Source: Artocarpus heterophyllus
Lineage: Eukaryota; Streptophyta; Magnoliopsida; Rosales; Moraceae
DNA: 64,000 nucleotides
Direction: 5' to 3'
Assembly: GCA_025403435.1 (NCBI GenBank)
Contig: CM046349.1
Location: forward strand, 21,102,004-21,166,003
In this document: positions 11,638 to 24,090 of the stretch, in pieces
How positions within the stretch are numbered: position 1 is the stretch's first letter
How the letters are laid out: each line of letters begins with the position of its first letter
Program-made: the position numbers and the translations under genes
The notes under the pieces: generated by a model
Told to the model about the DNA's origin: nothing
The model's input: only the letters and a program-made list of their open reading frames with translations
Databases searched by the model: none

Positions 11638-13991
11638 TCATTTGGGTAGATCCTTAACATATTTGGCTTGATTTATGAAAATTCCTTCCTTTGTTTGCTT
11701 GATTTGAAGTCCAAGGAAGAAGTTTAATTCTCCCATCATGCTCATCTCAAATTCACTGTGCATACACTTAGAAAATTCTTCACATAGAGTGTGGTTAGTA
11801 GCACCAAAAATAATATCATCAACATATATTTGAACAATAACTAGATCTTCACCTTTATTTTTGATAAAGAGAGTAGTATCCGCTTTTCCAACACAAAAAT
11901 TTTTTTTAATCAAAAATTTACTTAGTCTTTCATACCAAGCTCTAGGAGCTTGCTTTAGACCATATAAAGCTTTTTTTAATTTGAAGACATGATCCGGATA
12001 CTTATGATTTTGAAAACCGGGTGGTTGAGCAACAAAAACTTCTTCTAAAATGTATCCATTCAAGAATGCACATTTGGCATCCATTTGATAAAGAGTAAAA
12101 CCCTTGTAGCATGCAAAAGCAAGTAACATTCTAATGGATTCTAGACGAGCAATCGGTGCAAAAGTTTCTTCAAAATCAATACCTTCTTGTTGATTGAAAC
12201 CTTGGGCCACTAGTCTAGCCTTGTTTCTCACAACATGACCTTGCTCATCCTTTTTGTTTCTAAATACCCATTTAGTTCCAATTACGGATTGAGAACTAGG
12301 CTTAGGAACAAGTTCCCAAACATCATTTCTTTCAAATTGATTTAGCTCTTCTTGCATTGCTAAAATCCAAAACTCATCATTTTCGGCTTCTTCAAAACTT
12401 TTTGGTTCAATTTGAGAGAGAAAAGCTAAATTGTTGCAAATATTTCTAAAAGATGCTCTAGTTCTCACCCCATGAGTTGGACTATCATGAGCAATAATGT
12501 AGGTTTGAGGGTGATACCTCCATTCCTTTGGAAAAGATTGTGAAGTACCTACTTCTTTAGGAGTTTCTTCTAGTTGCTCATCATCCTTTGGTGAAGCTTG
12601 AATGAAGTCGTCCTTTGTATCCTTTGCATTGTTTTTGATTTCTAGATTCTTCATTTGATTCTCCAAACCTAGATCATCATCATCTTCTATTCTTTCCATA
12701 GAAGCATTAGTTTCATCAAAAACAACATGCATGGATTCTTCAACCACAAGCGTTCTTTTGTTAAACACTCTATAAGCTTTGCTAGAGGTAGAATAACCGA
12801 GAAAGATACCAACATCGGATTTTGAATCAAACTTTCCCAAATTGTCTTTGGTGTTTAAGATAGAACATTTGCAACCAAAAACCTTAAAATAGCCGATATT
12901 GGGTTTTCCACCCTTCCAAAGCTCATATGGAGTTTTGTGTGTTTTTGGTCTAATAAGAACTCTATTGATCACATAGCAAGAAGTATTAACGGCCTCGGCC
13001 CAAAAATATTTTGGTAAATTATTTTCATTTAGCATAGTCCTAGCCATTTCTTGCAAAGCTCTATTTTTCCTTTCAACAACTCCATTTTGTTGTGGTGTTC
13101 TAGGTGCCGAAAAAGTATGTTCATAGCCTTTCTCATTGCAAAACAACTCAAAGGCATCACTATCAAACTCGCCTCCATGATCACTTCTAATGGAGGTGAT
13201 CATGTAGCCTTGTTCATTTTGAACTCTTTTGCAAAAATATGAAAACATTTGTAAAGCATCATTTTTATTTGTTAAAAACAAAACCCATGTAAATCTTGAA
13301 AAATCATCAACTAAAACAAAGGCATACCTTTTACCACCTAGACTTGTGGTCCTAGAAGGGCCAAAAAGATCGATGTGTAAAAGTTGCAAGGGTCTAGTGG
13401 TAACAATTTCAGAAATGGATTTAAAAGAAATTTTGACTTGCTTTCCGAATTGGCATGCATCACACACTTTGTCTTTTTCGAAACTTAGTTTTGTTAAACC
13501 TCTAACAATATCATTTTTGGAAATTTTTGAAATCAAATGCATGCTTGCATGGCCAAGTCTTCTATGCCATAGCCATGATTCATCATTTAAAACCGAAAAA
13601 CAATGGTTTTGATTTGAATGCTTTTCAATATCAATTGTATAAACATTATTGTGATGATCACCTATAAACACCCCTTCACCATTGCAAACATTCTCAATCA
13701 AACATCTAGAAGACTCAAAGATAATCTTATACCCCTTATCACACAATTGACTAATGCTAAGCAAATTGTGTTTCAAATTATCAACCAAGTATACATTTTC
13801 AATTAAGGTAGAGGAATTGTTACCAATATCACCTATACCAAGCATTCTTCCTTTTGCATTGTCTCCAAAGGTAACACTTCCACCTTTCTTCTTAACAAAA
13901 TTGGAGAAGAGTGATGAGTCCCCCATCATACGTTTTGAGCAACCACTATCTAGGAACCATCTTACTTTCTCCTTGTTTGGTACCTACAATA
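11638..13991 (-). pseudogene. E2 protease, integrase and reverse transcriptase, long open frame
   Basis: A single frame is open for more than 760 codons. It starts with the protease word WFLDSGCSKRMMGD near 13960. Integrase has HRRLGH...CDAC and an intact triad (DLFGP, RSDHGGEF, VERKN). RT has FKKALYGLKQAPRAWYERL-type wording (here LKKALYGLKQ) and YVDDIIFGATN near 11810. It is bounded upstream by a TAG near 13985 and downstream by the TGA at 11635. It is the best preserved pol block in the window; the lesions at both ends make the polyprotein non-continuous. Confidence 0.92.
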
Positions 13992-13996
13992 AAGAT

Positions 13997-14317
13997 TCAA
14001 GTTTTGATTCTCGGTACCCACATGACCTTGGGTCCATCATTGTTAGTACTCTTGCCTTTTGGAGCCCACTTGTATTTAATTCCAAAGTAGGCATTTTTCT
14101 TAATTGGACAAGCAAAGGATGTGTGTCCATCTTTATTGCAATATGTACACACATATTTTGGACTTGTTGATGCCTTGACAAAGTAATTTTTAAAATACTT
14201 TTGATCAATATGTGGTTTATATCCTAAACCACCTTTGTTAAATATGCATCTTTGTTCTCCAAGTATTAGTTCAAAATTTTTCTTTCCATTCGTGAAATTC
14301 AAAATGGTCTTTGTCAA
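13997..14317 (-). pseudogene. E2 gag-pol linker with second CCHC knuckle
   Basis: This 106-codon stretch is in a different frame from both gag and pol. It contains CTYCNKDGHTSFAC, a CX2CX4HX4C knuckle near 14150. It is normally continuous with gag; here gag shifts out of frame in an AAGGAAAAGG run near 14325 and pol resumes after another lesion near 13990. Confidence 0.8.
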
Positions 14318-15609
14318 GTCATCAACCTTTTCCTTAGAGATGCATTTTCAATAACCAAGGAATCATGCTTGTTTTTCTCAACTTTCAAACTCTCTATCTC
14401 TTCTAAAAGCATAGAAATTTTCTTGTTGAGAGAAGAGTTTTTGAGAACCAACTTTTCATAATCATCATGCAAATTATTAAAAGCATTTCTCAATTCTTCA
14501 ATTTCAATTTCATTATCACTATTGGATGAGTAAGAACTACTTACCTCATTGTCGTCATCTATCGCCATGAAACACATGTTGGCAACTTCTCTTGGTACAT
14601 CATCGTCGGAGTCCTCGGATTCTAGCTCATCCCATGTAGCTTGTAATGCCTTCTTTGACTCCTTCTTGCCTATTTTCTTTCTTAAAGGACAATCCGGTCT
14701 TATATGACTGGGTTTCTTACAATCAAAACAAATAATATCATCTTTAGTTTTCTCACCTCGATCAATCTTCTTTTTCATACCTTTTCCATGATTTACCTTA
14801 CGATGGAACTTTTTGTATCTTTTGGCAATCATTGCCAATTCTTCAAGGTCCTTTGAATTTAGGCCATCTTCCTCTTCCTCTTCCTCCTCTTCATCATCAT
14901 CGGTGACGGAGGCTTTTAGTGCAATCCCTTTCTTTCTTTTGTCATCTTCTTCTTCTTGTTGGTTTTGTTTCCTTGTAATCTCATGTGTCATGAGTGATCC
15001 TATCAATTCTTCAATAGGCAATGTTGAAAGATCCTTGGCTTCTTCTAGTGTAGTCCTCTTTACATGCCAAGAAGGTGGTAGTGATCGCATTAGTTTTCTC
15101 ACCAATTCGCTTGTGGTGAAGTTCCTACCAAGGGATTTCAAACCGTTAACGATATCGGTAAAACGAGTGTACATTTTGGTAATATATTCATGATCCTTTA
15201 TTTTAAACATTTCATAATCATGAAGAAGAAAGTTAATTTTAGTCTCCTTGACTTGGTTTGTTCCTTCATGAACCACTTCAAGAGTACGCCAAATTTCTTG
15301 TGCCGTGGTGCAAGATGTGATTCTATTGAACTCATTTCTATCAAGGGCACAATAAAAAGTATTTACTGCTTTAGCATTTAAAGAAATTTTCTTTTTATCC
15401 TCCTCGGTATACTCTTTACGATCCTTAGGAACTAGACCATTTTCTACCTCTTTCATAGGTCGAAAAGGACCATTTTCAACCACATCCCAAAGATCAAAAT
15501 CAATCAATTGAAAATAAATGGACATTTTAGTTTTCCAATAATTATAGTCGGAGCCATTGAAAAACGGAGGTCTATGTGTGGATTGACCTTCTACACATTG
15601 GGTAGCCAT
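14314..15609 (-). pseudogene. E2 gag (SIRE-type), open to a frameshift
   Basis: I take the ATG at 15609 (MATQCVEGQSTH). The 431-codon frame has the UBN2 block (NGSDYNYWKTKM, LWDVVENG, EIWRTLEVVHEGT, MRSLPPSWHVKRT), an acidic run (EEEEEEE near 14875), a CCHC knuckle (CFDCKKPSHIRPDC) near 14720, a Ser/Asp-rich part, and a C-terminal leucine-rich coiled coil. It ends early at TGA 14314 because of a frameshift. Structural capsid role is by family. Confidence 0.9.
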
Positions 15610-15654
15610 GCTCAAGATTGTAAAATCTTTTTGAAAAGTTTAAACAAGCTTCCG

Positions 15655-15666
15655 GCTTTGATACCA
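15655..15666 (-). promoter_or_regulatory. E2 primer binding site
   Basis: On the minus strand it reads TGGTATCAAAGC two bases after the LTR end. This fits tRNA-Met priming with one change from TGGTATCAGAGC. Confidence 0.8.
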
Positions 15667-15668
15667 AT

Positions 15669-17183
15669 TGTTATCCCAAGAATAACTACCCAAGAGGGGG
15701 GGTGAATTGGGTTTTCAAAACTTTTACAATTATTGGAACTTTTCTAAAGTAAAATGCTTAAGAAGTAAATATGAGAACGAGATAATACGAGCATAACCAA
15801 GCAACAATTAAGCAGCAATAAAGTGAAGAGTAAGGAGAAGAAATGCAAACGCTATTTATAGTGGTTCGGCCAATATGCCTACGTCCACTGTCGCCAAGCT
15901 AAACTCCTTTGCTTGACCTTTTGCAATAATAGGCTATCTTTTTGGCACGATCACTCCTTTATAAAACTGGTGACTTGCTCAACCCGAGGCTCATCACACC
16001 TTCTTACAAAGTGACAATTTTCCCGGAGATTGTCTAACCAAGAATTCCCCAAATTTACGAGGCTTTGGAAACCAACAATGAAAATAATGTTGTTGTAATT
16101 TTAGTACACTCACAAGATATACACTCGAAAACAGAAAGAGATGAAAATACAACCATGGTATGAAACAATTTTGGCTCAAGACAAAGTGTGTGTAATGAAT
16201 GCTTGAGAAGAACAATGTAGAATAATGTCAAATTTCACTTGTGTTCATTCATCATTTATTGCACATTGAATGGATAGGTATATATAGCTTCCTAGTGCTT
16301 AGAAACATCTGAACAAATCAATTTTGAGTCTAGCCGTTGCAAATGGAGCTCCAACGGTCAGAAAACTAACCGTTACATATAGTTCAGCAGGCTAGAAGTA
16401 AAGATTGGCAGGCCGAAGAATGAGGCGCTAAAAATCAATTTCTCAATGGTCACCAGATCGGCAGGCCGGTTCACAGTTCGGCAGGCCAAACTTTGAACCA
16501 TCGGCAAGCCGAAAGTTGAGTTCGGCAGGCCGTTAAAGCTTCTGCAGAAACAGGTTTTGAAAACCCTCAGATCGGCAGGCCGAAGCAGGGAGTTTGGCAG
16601 GCCGATCTCCATAACTTCGGCAGGACAAAGATGCCTTCGATAGGCCGGCAGAGCCTTTGCAGCGAGGGGTTAAAAAATCCCCAGATCGACAGGCCGAAGC
16701 AGGATTTTCGACAGGCCGATCATCTTCGGTAGGCCGACCAAATTTGGTCGGCAGGCCGATCTGCCTTAGGCCAATATGCTTATGTGACCTGATTTTGAAA
16801 CCTATTTTGTATCAACATATTTAAGCACTTCTAAAACAGTTTAAATCATAATTTTCACATGCAATATGAATTCAAAAATAACATTAAATGCAAGTATGCA
16901 ATGTGAGTGTGTGCTCTTAAGCTTTCTTTTGATCATTCAATTTGAGAATTGCTCACTTACAATTCTAGACTTTAGAATAAAAACTTGTAATCTTCAAGTC
17001 CTTGTGAGTTCCTTTTCAAAAGACTTTTTCCACAAGCTTTCTTGAACTGCCTTCACTTGATTTCTTGAAAAGTAAGCTTCGAGACACTCAGGATAATTAT
17101 TTGTTTAAAAGAATATTTTGCACATATAATAAAACTTGTATTTGTTATCATCAAAATAGCTTTGTGAAACCTTGTAGCCAACA
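15669..17183 (-). repeat. E2 right LTR (5' LTR)
   Basis: It is 1515 bp, TG...CA. It lacks about 34 bp present in the left LTR near 7690 but carries one extra motif unit (about 18 bp near 16725). TATA is at 16279-16286. Confidence 0.95.
16383..16760. repeat. Motif array D in E2 right LTR (14 units)
   Basis: It aligns unit by unit with array B, with one added unit (TTCGGTAGGCCGA after ATCATC). It starts about 95 bp upstream of the TATA box in transcription orientation. Confidence 0.9.
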
Positions 17184-17188
17184 GATCT

Positions 17189-18828
17189 AAGTAACTTATG
17201 AGAATCACTCCCTATTAAAAGAGGTTGGTCCTAGGGTCAGTCCTCATCAGATTAGGTCTTAAAATTCATATCAGAATCAAATTTAGATCAATATCTGATA
17301 AGATCTATGTGGAAACACGTGATCTTATCCTTCGTTGATCGACAGGCCGAACCACTTGATCGGCAAGCCAAACACGTCCATCGGTAGGCTGAACCGCCGA
17401 ATAAAAATTCTCGCGAATCTTTTATTTTTCACCCGAGATTCTATAAGATAAAGTCTCAGTTTTAATTCAAATAACCCAATAGAGAAGTTATCTGATCAAA
17501 ACAACTTTATCTAGATAATCTCTAAGAAAATAAATCAATTCACAATAATTCTACAAGTTTATCTTGATCTAAGTTATCTAAAATTAAATCAACCGATAAA
17601 CAGACAAGAATTATCTGATCCTAATAATCTAACAAGTTTATCTTGAATCAATTTTATCAAAAAATTAATTCAACCGATAAACAGACATGAATTATTTGAT
17701 TCTTCTAAATTTCAACCAATCTAATAAATCTGACATAAGTCATCAATTATTGAAAAAGCACGTCGTGTCATTACAGGATGTTGTGGGCTAGCAAAGGGGG
17801 CCAAATGGACCTATATAGTTCAAGCTCCCGATAATTATGAAACCCAATATCCCAAATATACATTTTATAATTATCAACTCCAACGCTACTTCACTAAAAG
17901 CTTGGAGCTGCACTCTCGAACTACATAAAATTACGAAGCTCGTATAGCTAAGTCTCCATGACATATCATAGTGTATCGTATCCCTATATGATAATCCATA
18001 ATCGGCTTAAGGACAAGTTCTGTCTTACCTTCCTGATTATTTTTATCTTACATTCCATAATCTCACCATCATAAAACTTACTATCCAATGACAGTATACC
18101 ATTCGGTTACACCTCTATATCCAAATGGTTAAGCGCTCCAGTTTTTCAATTACAGGATAACGCATATAAGAGGATATCATTACTCCTAAAGAGGAGCTAT
18201 AGATTCCATATCTATGAATAACAGGTCTACGCTATCAAGAGTCATGCCTCTAACATACTGGCATGCATACCACTATTAAGATGTGGGTGTCACCTTTTGA
18301 TACATCAAAAGACACAAGCGAAGACAATAGGCCACTATTCATCTCAGGATTAAGATACAACACAAATGATTGTCTAAAGTGAATCGATTTGCCGAGACAA
18401 AATTATTAATCCAAATCAATTCACTTTATGTCCTGATCCAACACATTGTCACTTATGACAACGTGCTAATGTTTCTATTCACAGAGTCCACCTTTGATGC
18501 TCAAGACATACCATCTCCTAAAAATGATATAGACAACATAACAATCTTTGCATGAATAAAGCGCCCAACTTTATTCCCTCGATTGCGGATCGTATAATTT
18601 AGACCATCACCTTAAGAATCGTGTCTTCTCATAATCCGTCCATCATATGCCCAATTCTTAAGGTTTAGACCGACAGTCTTAGACTATTGTTTGCTTAATA
18701 TACATTCAACAAATATGAATGTAAAGAGGACAAGATTTTGTATATAAATAATGAATAAATTCTTTATTGATAAAAATGTCTCCAAAAACTTATTACATTT
18801 TTACTCCTTAGGGCATACATGTCTAACA
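17189..18828 (-). repeat. E1 right LTR, second segment (right of nested E2)
   Basis: It continues the LTR broken at 7191 after one TSD copy. It ends at CATGTCTAACA. Motif array E is at 17339-17392. The TATA position of LTR B is decayed here (17211-17220). Confidence 0.9.
17339..17392. repeat. Motif array E in E1 LTR
   Basis: There are three units: ATCGACAGGCCGAAC, ATCGGCAAGCCAAAC and ATCGGTAGGCTGAAC. They are about 120 bp upstream of the decayed TATA position. Confidence 0.8.
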
Positions 18829-19600
18829 ATATATCCATGAAATTCAATCAAAACTTTGCTTGATTACCCGCCTACTTTTGAAATAATAAAAATCAAAACA
18901 AAAATCACATAAACTTTAAGTTTAAGAAAAATCAAAACTTACCCAAAGGGAGTTTGTGTTTCTAGGCTTTTCAATGGTTTCTTTGAAGCTTGTCCTAGGA
19001 ATTTTCACATGAGAATTCCTTGAGTCAAATTCCCTCTTAACCCAAGAAAAGAAAACTAGGAGAACTTGAAAAAAATAGTTTAGATTTTTAGCTTAAACTT
19101 GTTAAAATTCCTTGAGCTTTGCTTCTTGAACTTAATTGGGGCCAATTTTGCAAAGATGTGTAGTTGAAAAATTTTTGGGAAAATACTCTAACGGATGCTG
19201 GTTTGGGGAGAAGAAGAAATGAATTTTTTTTTTGGCTTGCTTTGCATTTAATTCATGCTTATCCCATTAAGGTGACTCACCAAGTAATCCATGGGGTTTA
19301 CTAAGGTGGCTTAATGTGATTGGGCCACCTTTTATGGCATGGTGGCCCAATGAAATTCTAAAGGGTGTGCACTTGGTGGCCCCAAAAATTTATATTGTGT
19401 AATTTTTCACCACACAATATTTTTCTTACACTGTCGTGGTAAAATTAGTGCAAAACATATTCTTAGACTGTATAAAATATTTTACTTGCCTTTGATTTAT
19501 TTTTGGAGGCCAAACATAACATTTCTTATATCTGTATTTTCACCGAGTAGTATACTCTACCGCATTGGGCCCCCTTTTACGCTGGTTTAGGATTTTGGTG
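18829..19600 (-). repeat. Fragment of an older gypsy-type LTR (family 5)
   Basis: It aligns with 31137-31892: both share ATATCCATGAAATTC, AAAAATCAAAACAAAAAT, the CACCAAGT/CACTTGGTGGCC-type block and ACACTGYCGT. E1 inserted at its left edge. The right end is vague. No coding content. I infer a Tekay-type LTR from its similarity to 23107-27275. Confidence 0.6.
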
Positions 19601-20323
19601 GGCTCTATATCTTATTTATACCTTAATTACCTATCCATTCATATCATAATTTTATAATTAATTGTGATATAAAATTCATTTTATGGATATTATTTACAAA
19701 TTCTTGAGTATTTAAACTCATGAAATCTGTATTATCAATATCCAACATTACATCACGTTCGCAGTGGAATTTCCAATTAATGCTGCTTATTTATACATAT
19801 TCACAATTTTAACAAAAAAATACAATTTTTAAGGGTAAATTTATTAATTAAATCCAATTAAATATTATATTTTATTAATGAATTTCTCTGGTCATTACAC
19901 AAACAATGTCAAGAAACAATGTACATATAGACCTTTCTTAAATGAGAGCAGATACAAAAACTTTAAATGAGAGTTTTAATGTGAAAAAAAAATGAAAGTG
20001 ATAAAATCTCATTTCTGCCCCAGGTGATCTATGTGTGAATCATGTGAGTTTAATTTTATTTATTTAAATGAAAAATAAAAAATAAAAGACAAAATGAGGA
20101 GCTTTGAAAGTTTAGGAGCAAAATAGTGATTTTTAAAATTCAGGAGGTAAAGTGAATAGTTTTGAAAATTCAATAGGTAAAGTAGTGATTTTTAAAGTTT
20201 AAGAATTAAAGTGAGAAGACCCTAAATTTTTGAGGCCATTAGTATTAATAACCCTTAAAATTTTATTCTTCTTCTAAAAAAAACTAAAATGTGCAGCTTC
20301 AACTTCTAAGCCGTTCTTCACTT
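19601..20323. other. AT-rich intergenic DNA
   Basis: No coding frame or repeat that I can name. A diffuse repeat of GTGATTTTTAAAATTYAGGAGGTAAAGTG occurs in part at 20130-20210. Confidence 0.5.
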
Positions 20324-20443
20324 GGGTTTGTTTGGCATAAATCCTGGCCCAAAATAAAAAGCTATGTTATGGATATAATCTGCTGTAAGCCAACAGGTCA
20401 TCTACGTAACATAGGTTTTCCTCAAATAAATGCCAAACAGGGT
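20324..20443. mobile_element. Small MITE-like inverted repeat
   Basis: The left end GTTTGTTTGGCATAAAT is nearly the reverse complement of the right end AAATAAATGCCAAACAGGG. Length is about 120 bp. I could not set the target duplication. Confidence 0.35.
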
Positions 20444-20750
20444 AGCAAATGAACACTAATACTATTAGAGTGTTTGAAAGAGTAGTTTAAACCATTAGTT
20501 TAAGCTGAATGCTTTGATTGGTATGAGTAAAAAGTAGAGGGAAAGAAAACATTGAAAAGATTTTGGGATAAAAATTGATATGATGGGGTGTTTGGTAGAA
20601 AGTAAATTAGAATATAAAGGAAAAATAGAGGGAAGAAATGGTATGTACGTCCCATCTAAATTAATCTCTTTAAATATGGATGCAGAAAAGATATTGGAGA
20701 AATTTCCTTCAAAGAAAAAAAAAATTTATTAAGTAAACCCAACTTTTAAT

Positions 20751-21154
20751 GGTTTGTTTGGTGTGTAGGTTTAGAATGGTGTGGTTTAGAACTATATAGT
20801 TTGAACTGTGAGTTTTAAACCATATGGTTTAAATGATCATTTTAAACTGACATTTGAAACATAAAGGTTTAAAGCGAGAATAAAACATCATATCAAGCTT
20901 AAAACAAGAATTGGTGTTTGAAAAACTATTGTTTATGAAAGAAAAACGAGAATGAGAATAATTTTTACTGTAAAAAATGATTTAAACCATGTAAACTTGA
21001 GGGTATAAAGTTTGGATTGTGAGAGTTTTAGTGGTTTTAAAACTGCCTTCATGATTTGAAGTGACATTAGTTATTATTTTATTGAACGCTAGTTTAAATC
21101 GTCTTTATAATTTGAACTGTCTTGAACAATTTTGAACCTACGCACCAAACAACC
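20751..21154. mobile_element. MITE with about 24-bp terminal inverted repeats
   Basis: The left end GGTTTGTTTGGTGTGTAGGT and the inverse of the right end GGTTGTTTGGTGCGTAGGTT match over about 22 of 24 bp. The interior is rich in GTTTAAAC-like words and has no ORF. The superfamily is not clear. Confidence 0.55.
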
Positions 21155-21768
21155 TATAATAGATCCTGCATCAAATATTTTGTACAAAAAGAAAACTTTT
21201 GACTGTGAGGAATAACGCTTAAAGATGAGTTTCAACGCTTCCAAAAAAAAAAGGATGAATTTCAAGCATACCATTTTTATAGAAAATGTAAACAATTTTT
21301 ATACCATAGTGATATATATAAATAACTAGCTTTAAAAAGGTGAATAAAAGACATGTATGACCAAATATAGATGGTAAAAAAACCATATGTCCTCCTTGTA
21401 AAGCTATCTCAAATAATTCATTTATCAATGAAGAAAACAATAACCTTGTCTATTGGAGGTCTCAAGATCATTAATGCTTTTTGTGGGTAATGACCAACTT
21501 ATATATGGAATTTTCAGCTACTAAAAAACTCGCAATATTAGTGATGAATAAATGATGGTCAATGCTCAACAATTACCTGAAGCTTAAAGTTCAAGACGTG
21601 AGATTGATTGGTCAAAGAAAGGAATTGCGAATGCACCAAAAAAAGGATGAACCAAGGGAATTAAAACGTTAAAAGGATTAAACATAAATCGGTATATATA
21701 TTTCAAATGACTACGTTTATATGCTCTGATTCGTCAGTGTAATATATGTTTTTCTAAATTGTTATAAT
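21155..21768. other. AT-rich intergenic DNA
   Basis: Only short random frames. I see no gene or named repeat. Confidence 0.5.
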
Positions 21769-22853
21769 TGTTAGTGATGTGCCCTAGGCCAATTATATAA
21801 TGAACATATTTTGACTTCGTTACAGTTGCACTTTATTAATAAACAGGCATTTTCATTATTATTTTTTATTCTAATTCTATGAATAGTTAATTCTGCCTAA
21901 GGTCCTCAAATATGTGACTTGATAGTAAAACTGTTAGATGAAAATTGAATTCTATTCTAAATTATCCCTAATCGGTCATTATTATTGGGATAATAATGAA
22001 TGAAGACTAGTATGAAGTTTGACTGATAATTATGTTTTACTAATCATGTGTATGAGATACTAAGTCAATTCATAAATACATACTTGAGAAATGATGTATT
22101 GGATCGACCCGCTATAAGAATACTGCATGGATAATTGTTATAAGTGATTCTCATCACAATAGTATTATCCTAGTCTTTTGACCTAAAATCACCATTGTTT
22201 CCTACATGACAAGTTCTATAGTTTGACACATTCTAATATTATCTTTAACAGGATGATGGATTGGATTGTTATTGGATATAGAGTGAATCATGTGAGGAGT
22301 GATTAATAAGGAATTTGTGCCTCATTTATTACGAGAAAGATATCTATGGGCCCCTCGATAAGTTAGACTGAAGAAAAATGTATGGCCATATTGGAATGCA
22401 TTGATAAGGGTTATCAATATCAGTCTTCTTAAGATCAAGAAATAATATGATTTAATAGTATAAGGATGACATAAACCATGCCTTACGTTCAATCAAGATA
22501 TCTAGTGACAAAAGGACTTTAATACTTATTGTAAATTAGGTTATGTCGGATAATTGACATTCGCATAACTTGGGTAATCATAATGTCTTGGTAGAGGCCA
22601 ATTATGATTTGTGGGCCAGAAACAAAATTTCAAGCCCACTACTAACGTTATGTGAACCTACAGGGTCGCACACTAAAAACAGACCAAAAACGAATTTTAG
22701 GTTTACCGTATCTAGGCTCGATGAACTTGATAATGTCTAGATTCGATGCACTAGATATGTCTAGGTTCATTAAATTTGACATTGTCTAGATTCTACTAAT
22801 CATATTTGAGTTATAGTTTATCCTAGTTAAAATCTAACTCTTTCTCGAAGTCA

Positions 22854-22875
22854 ATATATATATATATATATATAT
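22854..22875. repeat. (TA)n microsatellite
   Basis: Eleven TA units just upstream of CTGTTTTAGGGTTTC. It may overlap the TATA region of the copia LTR. Confidence 0.8.
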
Positions 22876-23639
22876 CTGTTTTAGGGTTTCTGGCTGAATT
22901 AGAAGAGAAAAGGCGTTCTCTTATTCTAAAAGACAAACATTAAAAAACCCTAAAATTATAGAGGGTTATTTAACACAAGGAGAGGGTGCTAACACACCAA
23001 TTCGTTTTTGAGAGAGTCTGCTCGTGTGGATACCTGCAGAGGGTGTTGCTCTAAATAACAACGTCTAAATTCGATCCCAAATACGAAAAGCTTGAGTTAC
23101 TGTGTCTGTGACGACCCGCCTTTTCGGGCAGTCACTTTACTTTCATAAACATAGTTTCATAAACAGTAATCTTACTTACTTAGTAAGAAAATACTGTAGT
23201 AAAATTTTTTTTTTCTTTCCTTAAACGTTCTTTAAAACTGACGCGACCTCCGTCGCATTCAAGTGGAGACATCGCTCAACACTTGATCTTAAAATCATTT
23301 CAAATCGTTTCTCAATACTTAATAAGAAACACTTATTAAATCATAGTTTAAAACTTTACTTTATAATTACATAAAACAGTTTATAAACTGTATCTTAAAA
23401 CTTTTAATACTATTCATAAAACTTATTTTCTTTAAACTTTGAAAACACAACATTAAACAATGGAAAACATTTTCTTTGCATAGCGGAAGCAAACAGTGAT
23501 GGTATCCATACCCAAATCTTCGCATCTGTCATCCGCAGCACCCAGCTCTTCTAACGGGTCCCATTGGTCACCCATAAATTACCTACAGCATGAAAAACTT
23601 TTAATGAGCTTTCGCTCAGCAAGTTCAAACATAATCTCA

Positions 23640-24090
23640 CAAAGCATTTAAACATGCTTTAAAACTTTTCTCATGAAAACTTTTCTCTTGAAACGTTCTT
23701 CATGAACGTTTTCCATAAACATTTATGAAATATTTTTCATAAACGTTTTCCTTAAACATTTCTAAAAACGTTCTTCATAAACGTCTTTCATAGAACATTT
23801 TTGAAAACGTTTTTCATAAAACATTTCTGAAACGTTTTGCATAAACGTTTTTCGTAAAACATTTCTTCAACGTTTTTCTTAAAACGTCATTCGTAAACCT
23901 TTTCTTGCAAACATGAAATGTTTTTCATAAACATTTAATGTAAAACCTTTCCTCTTAAAACATTTCTTGAACGTTTTTCTTAAGACGTCGTTCATAAACC
24001 GTTTCTTAAAAACAGGAAAACGTTCTTCATAAACATTTGTCGTAAACATTTTTCAGAATGTTTTCCATAAACATGACATATAAACATTTC
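23640..24090. repeat. Degenerate tandem array of TTCATAAACGTTTT
   Basis: About 20 imperfect units alternate AAACGTTTTTCATA and AAACATTTCT forms, in units of about 15-35 bp. It lies inside the solo LTR. Confidence 0.75.

Larger units (their letters stand above)
7192..17183 (-). mobile_element. E2: SIRE-like Ty1/copia retrotransposon nested in the E1 LTR
   Basis: This is a complete insertion of 9992 bp. Its LTRs are 7192-8727 and 15669-17183, both TG...CA, with a perfect 5-bp TSD GATCT at 7187-7191 and 17184-17188. The primer site is at 15655 and the purine tract at 8728. On the minus strand the order is gag, protease, integrase, RT, RNase H, then an extra ORF where SIRE elements carry an env-like ORF. 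The gag and RT wording (YVDDIIFGATN, FEMSMMGELNFFLGLQIKQ) and the AAAAAGGGGGAG tract fit the SIRE/Maximus lineage. It has a few stops and frameshifts and looks younger than E1. Confidence 0.95.
1..18828 (-). mobile_element. E1: decayed Ty1/copia LTR retrotransposon, split by nested E2
   Basis: The domain order on the minus strand is gag, protease, integrase, RT, RNase H, which is the copia order. The left LTR (1-1246) is cut by the window edge. The right LTR (6825-7191 plus 17189-18828) is interrupted by E2. A tRNA-Met-type primer site lies at 6809 and a purine tract at 1247. Full LTR length is about 2.0 kb, judged from LTR B at 44630-46667. Every coding region carries stops or deletions, so the copy cannot be autonomous. 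The lineage is uncertain; the long LTR and gag style suggest Tork/Angela-like (inference). The right flank is an older gypsy-type LTR. Confidence 0.9.

Noticed and set aside
14813..15193. 126-codon plus-strand frame with a long Ser run
   Set aside because: It is the antisense shadow of the acidic run of E2 gag.
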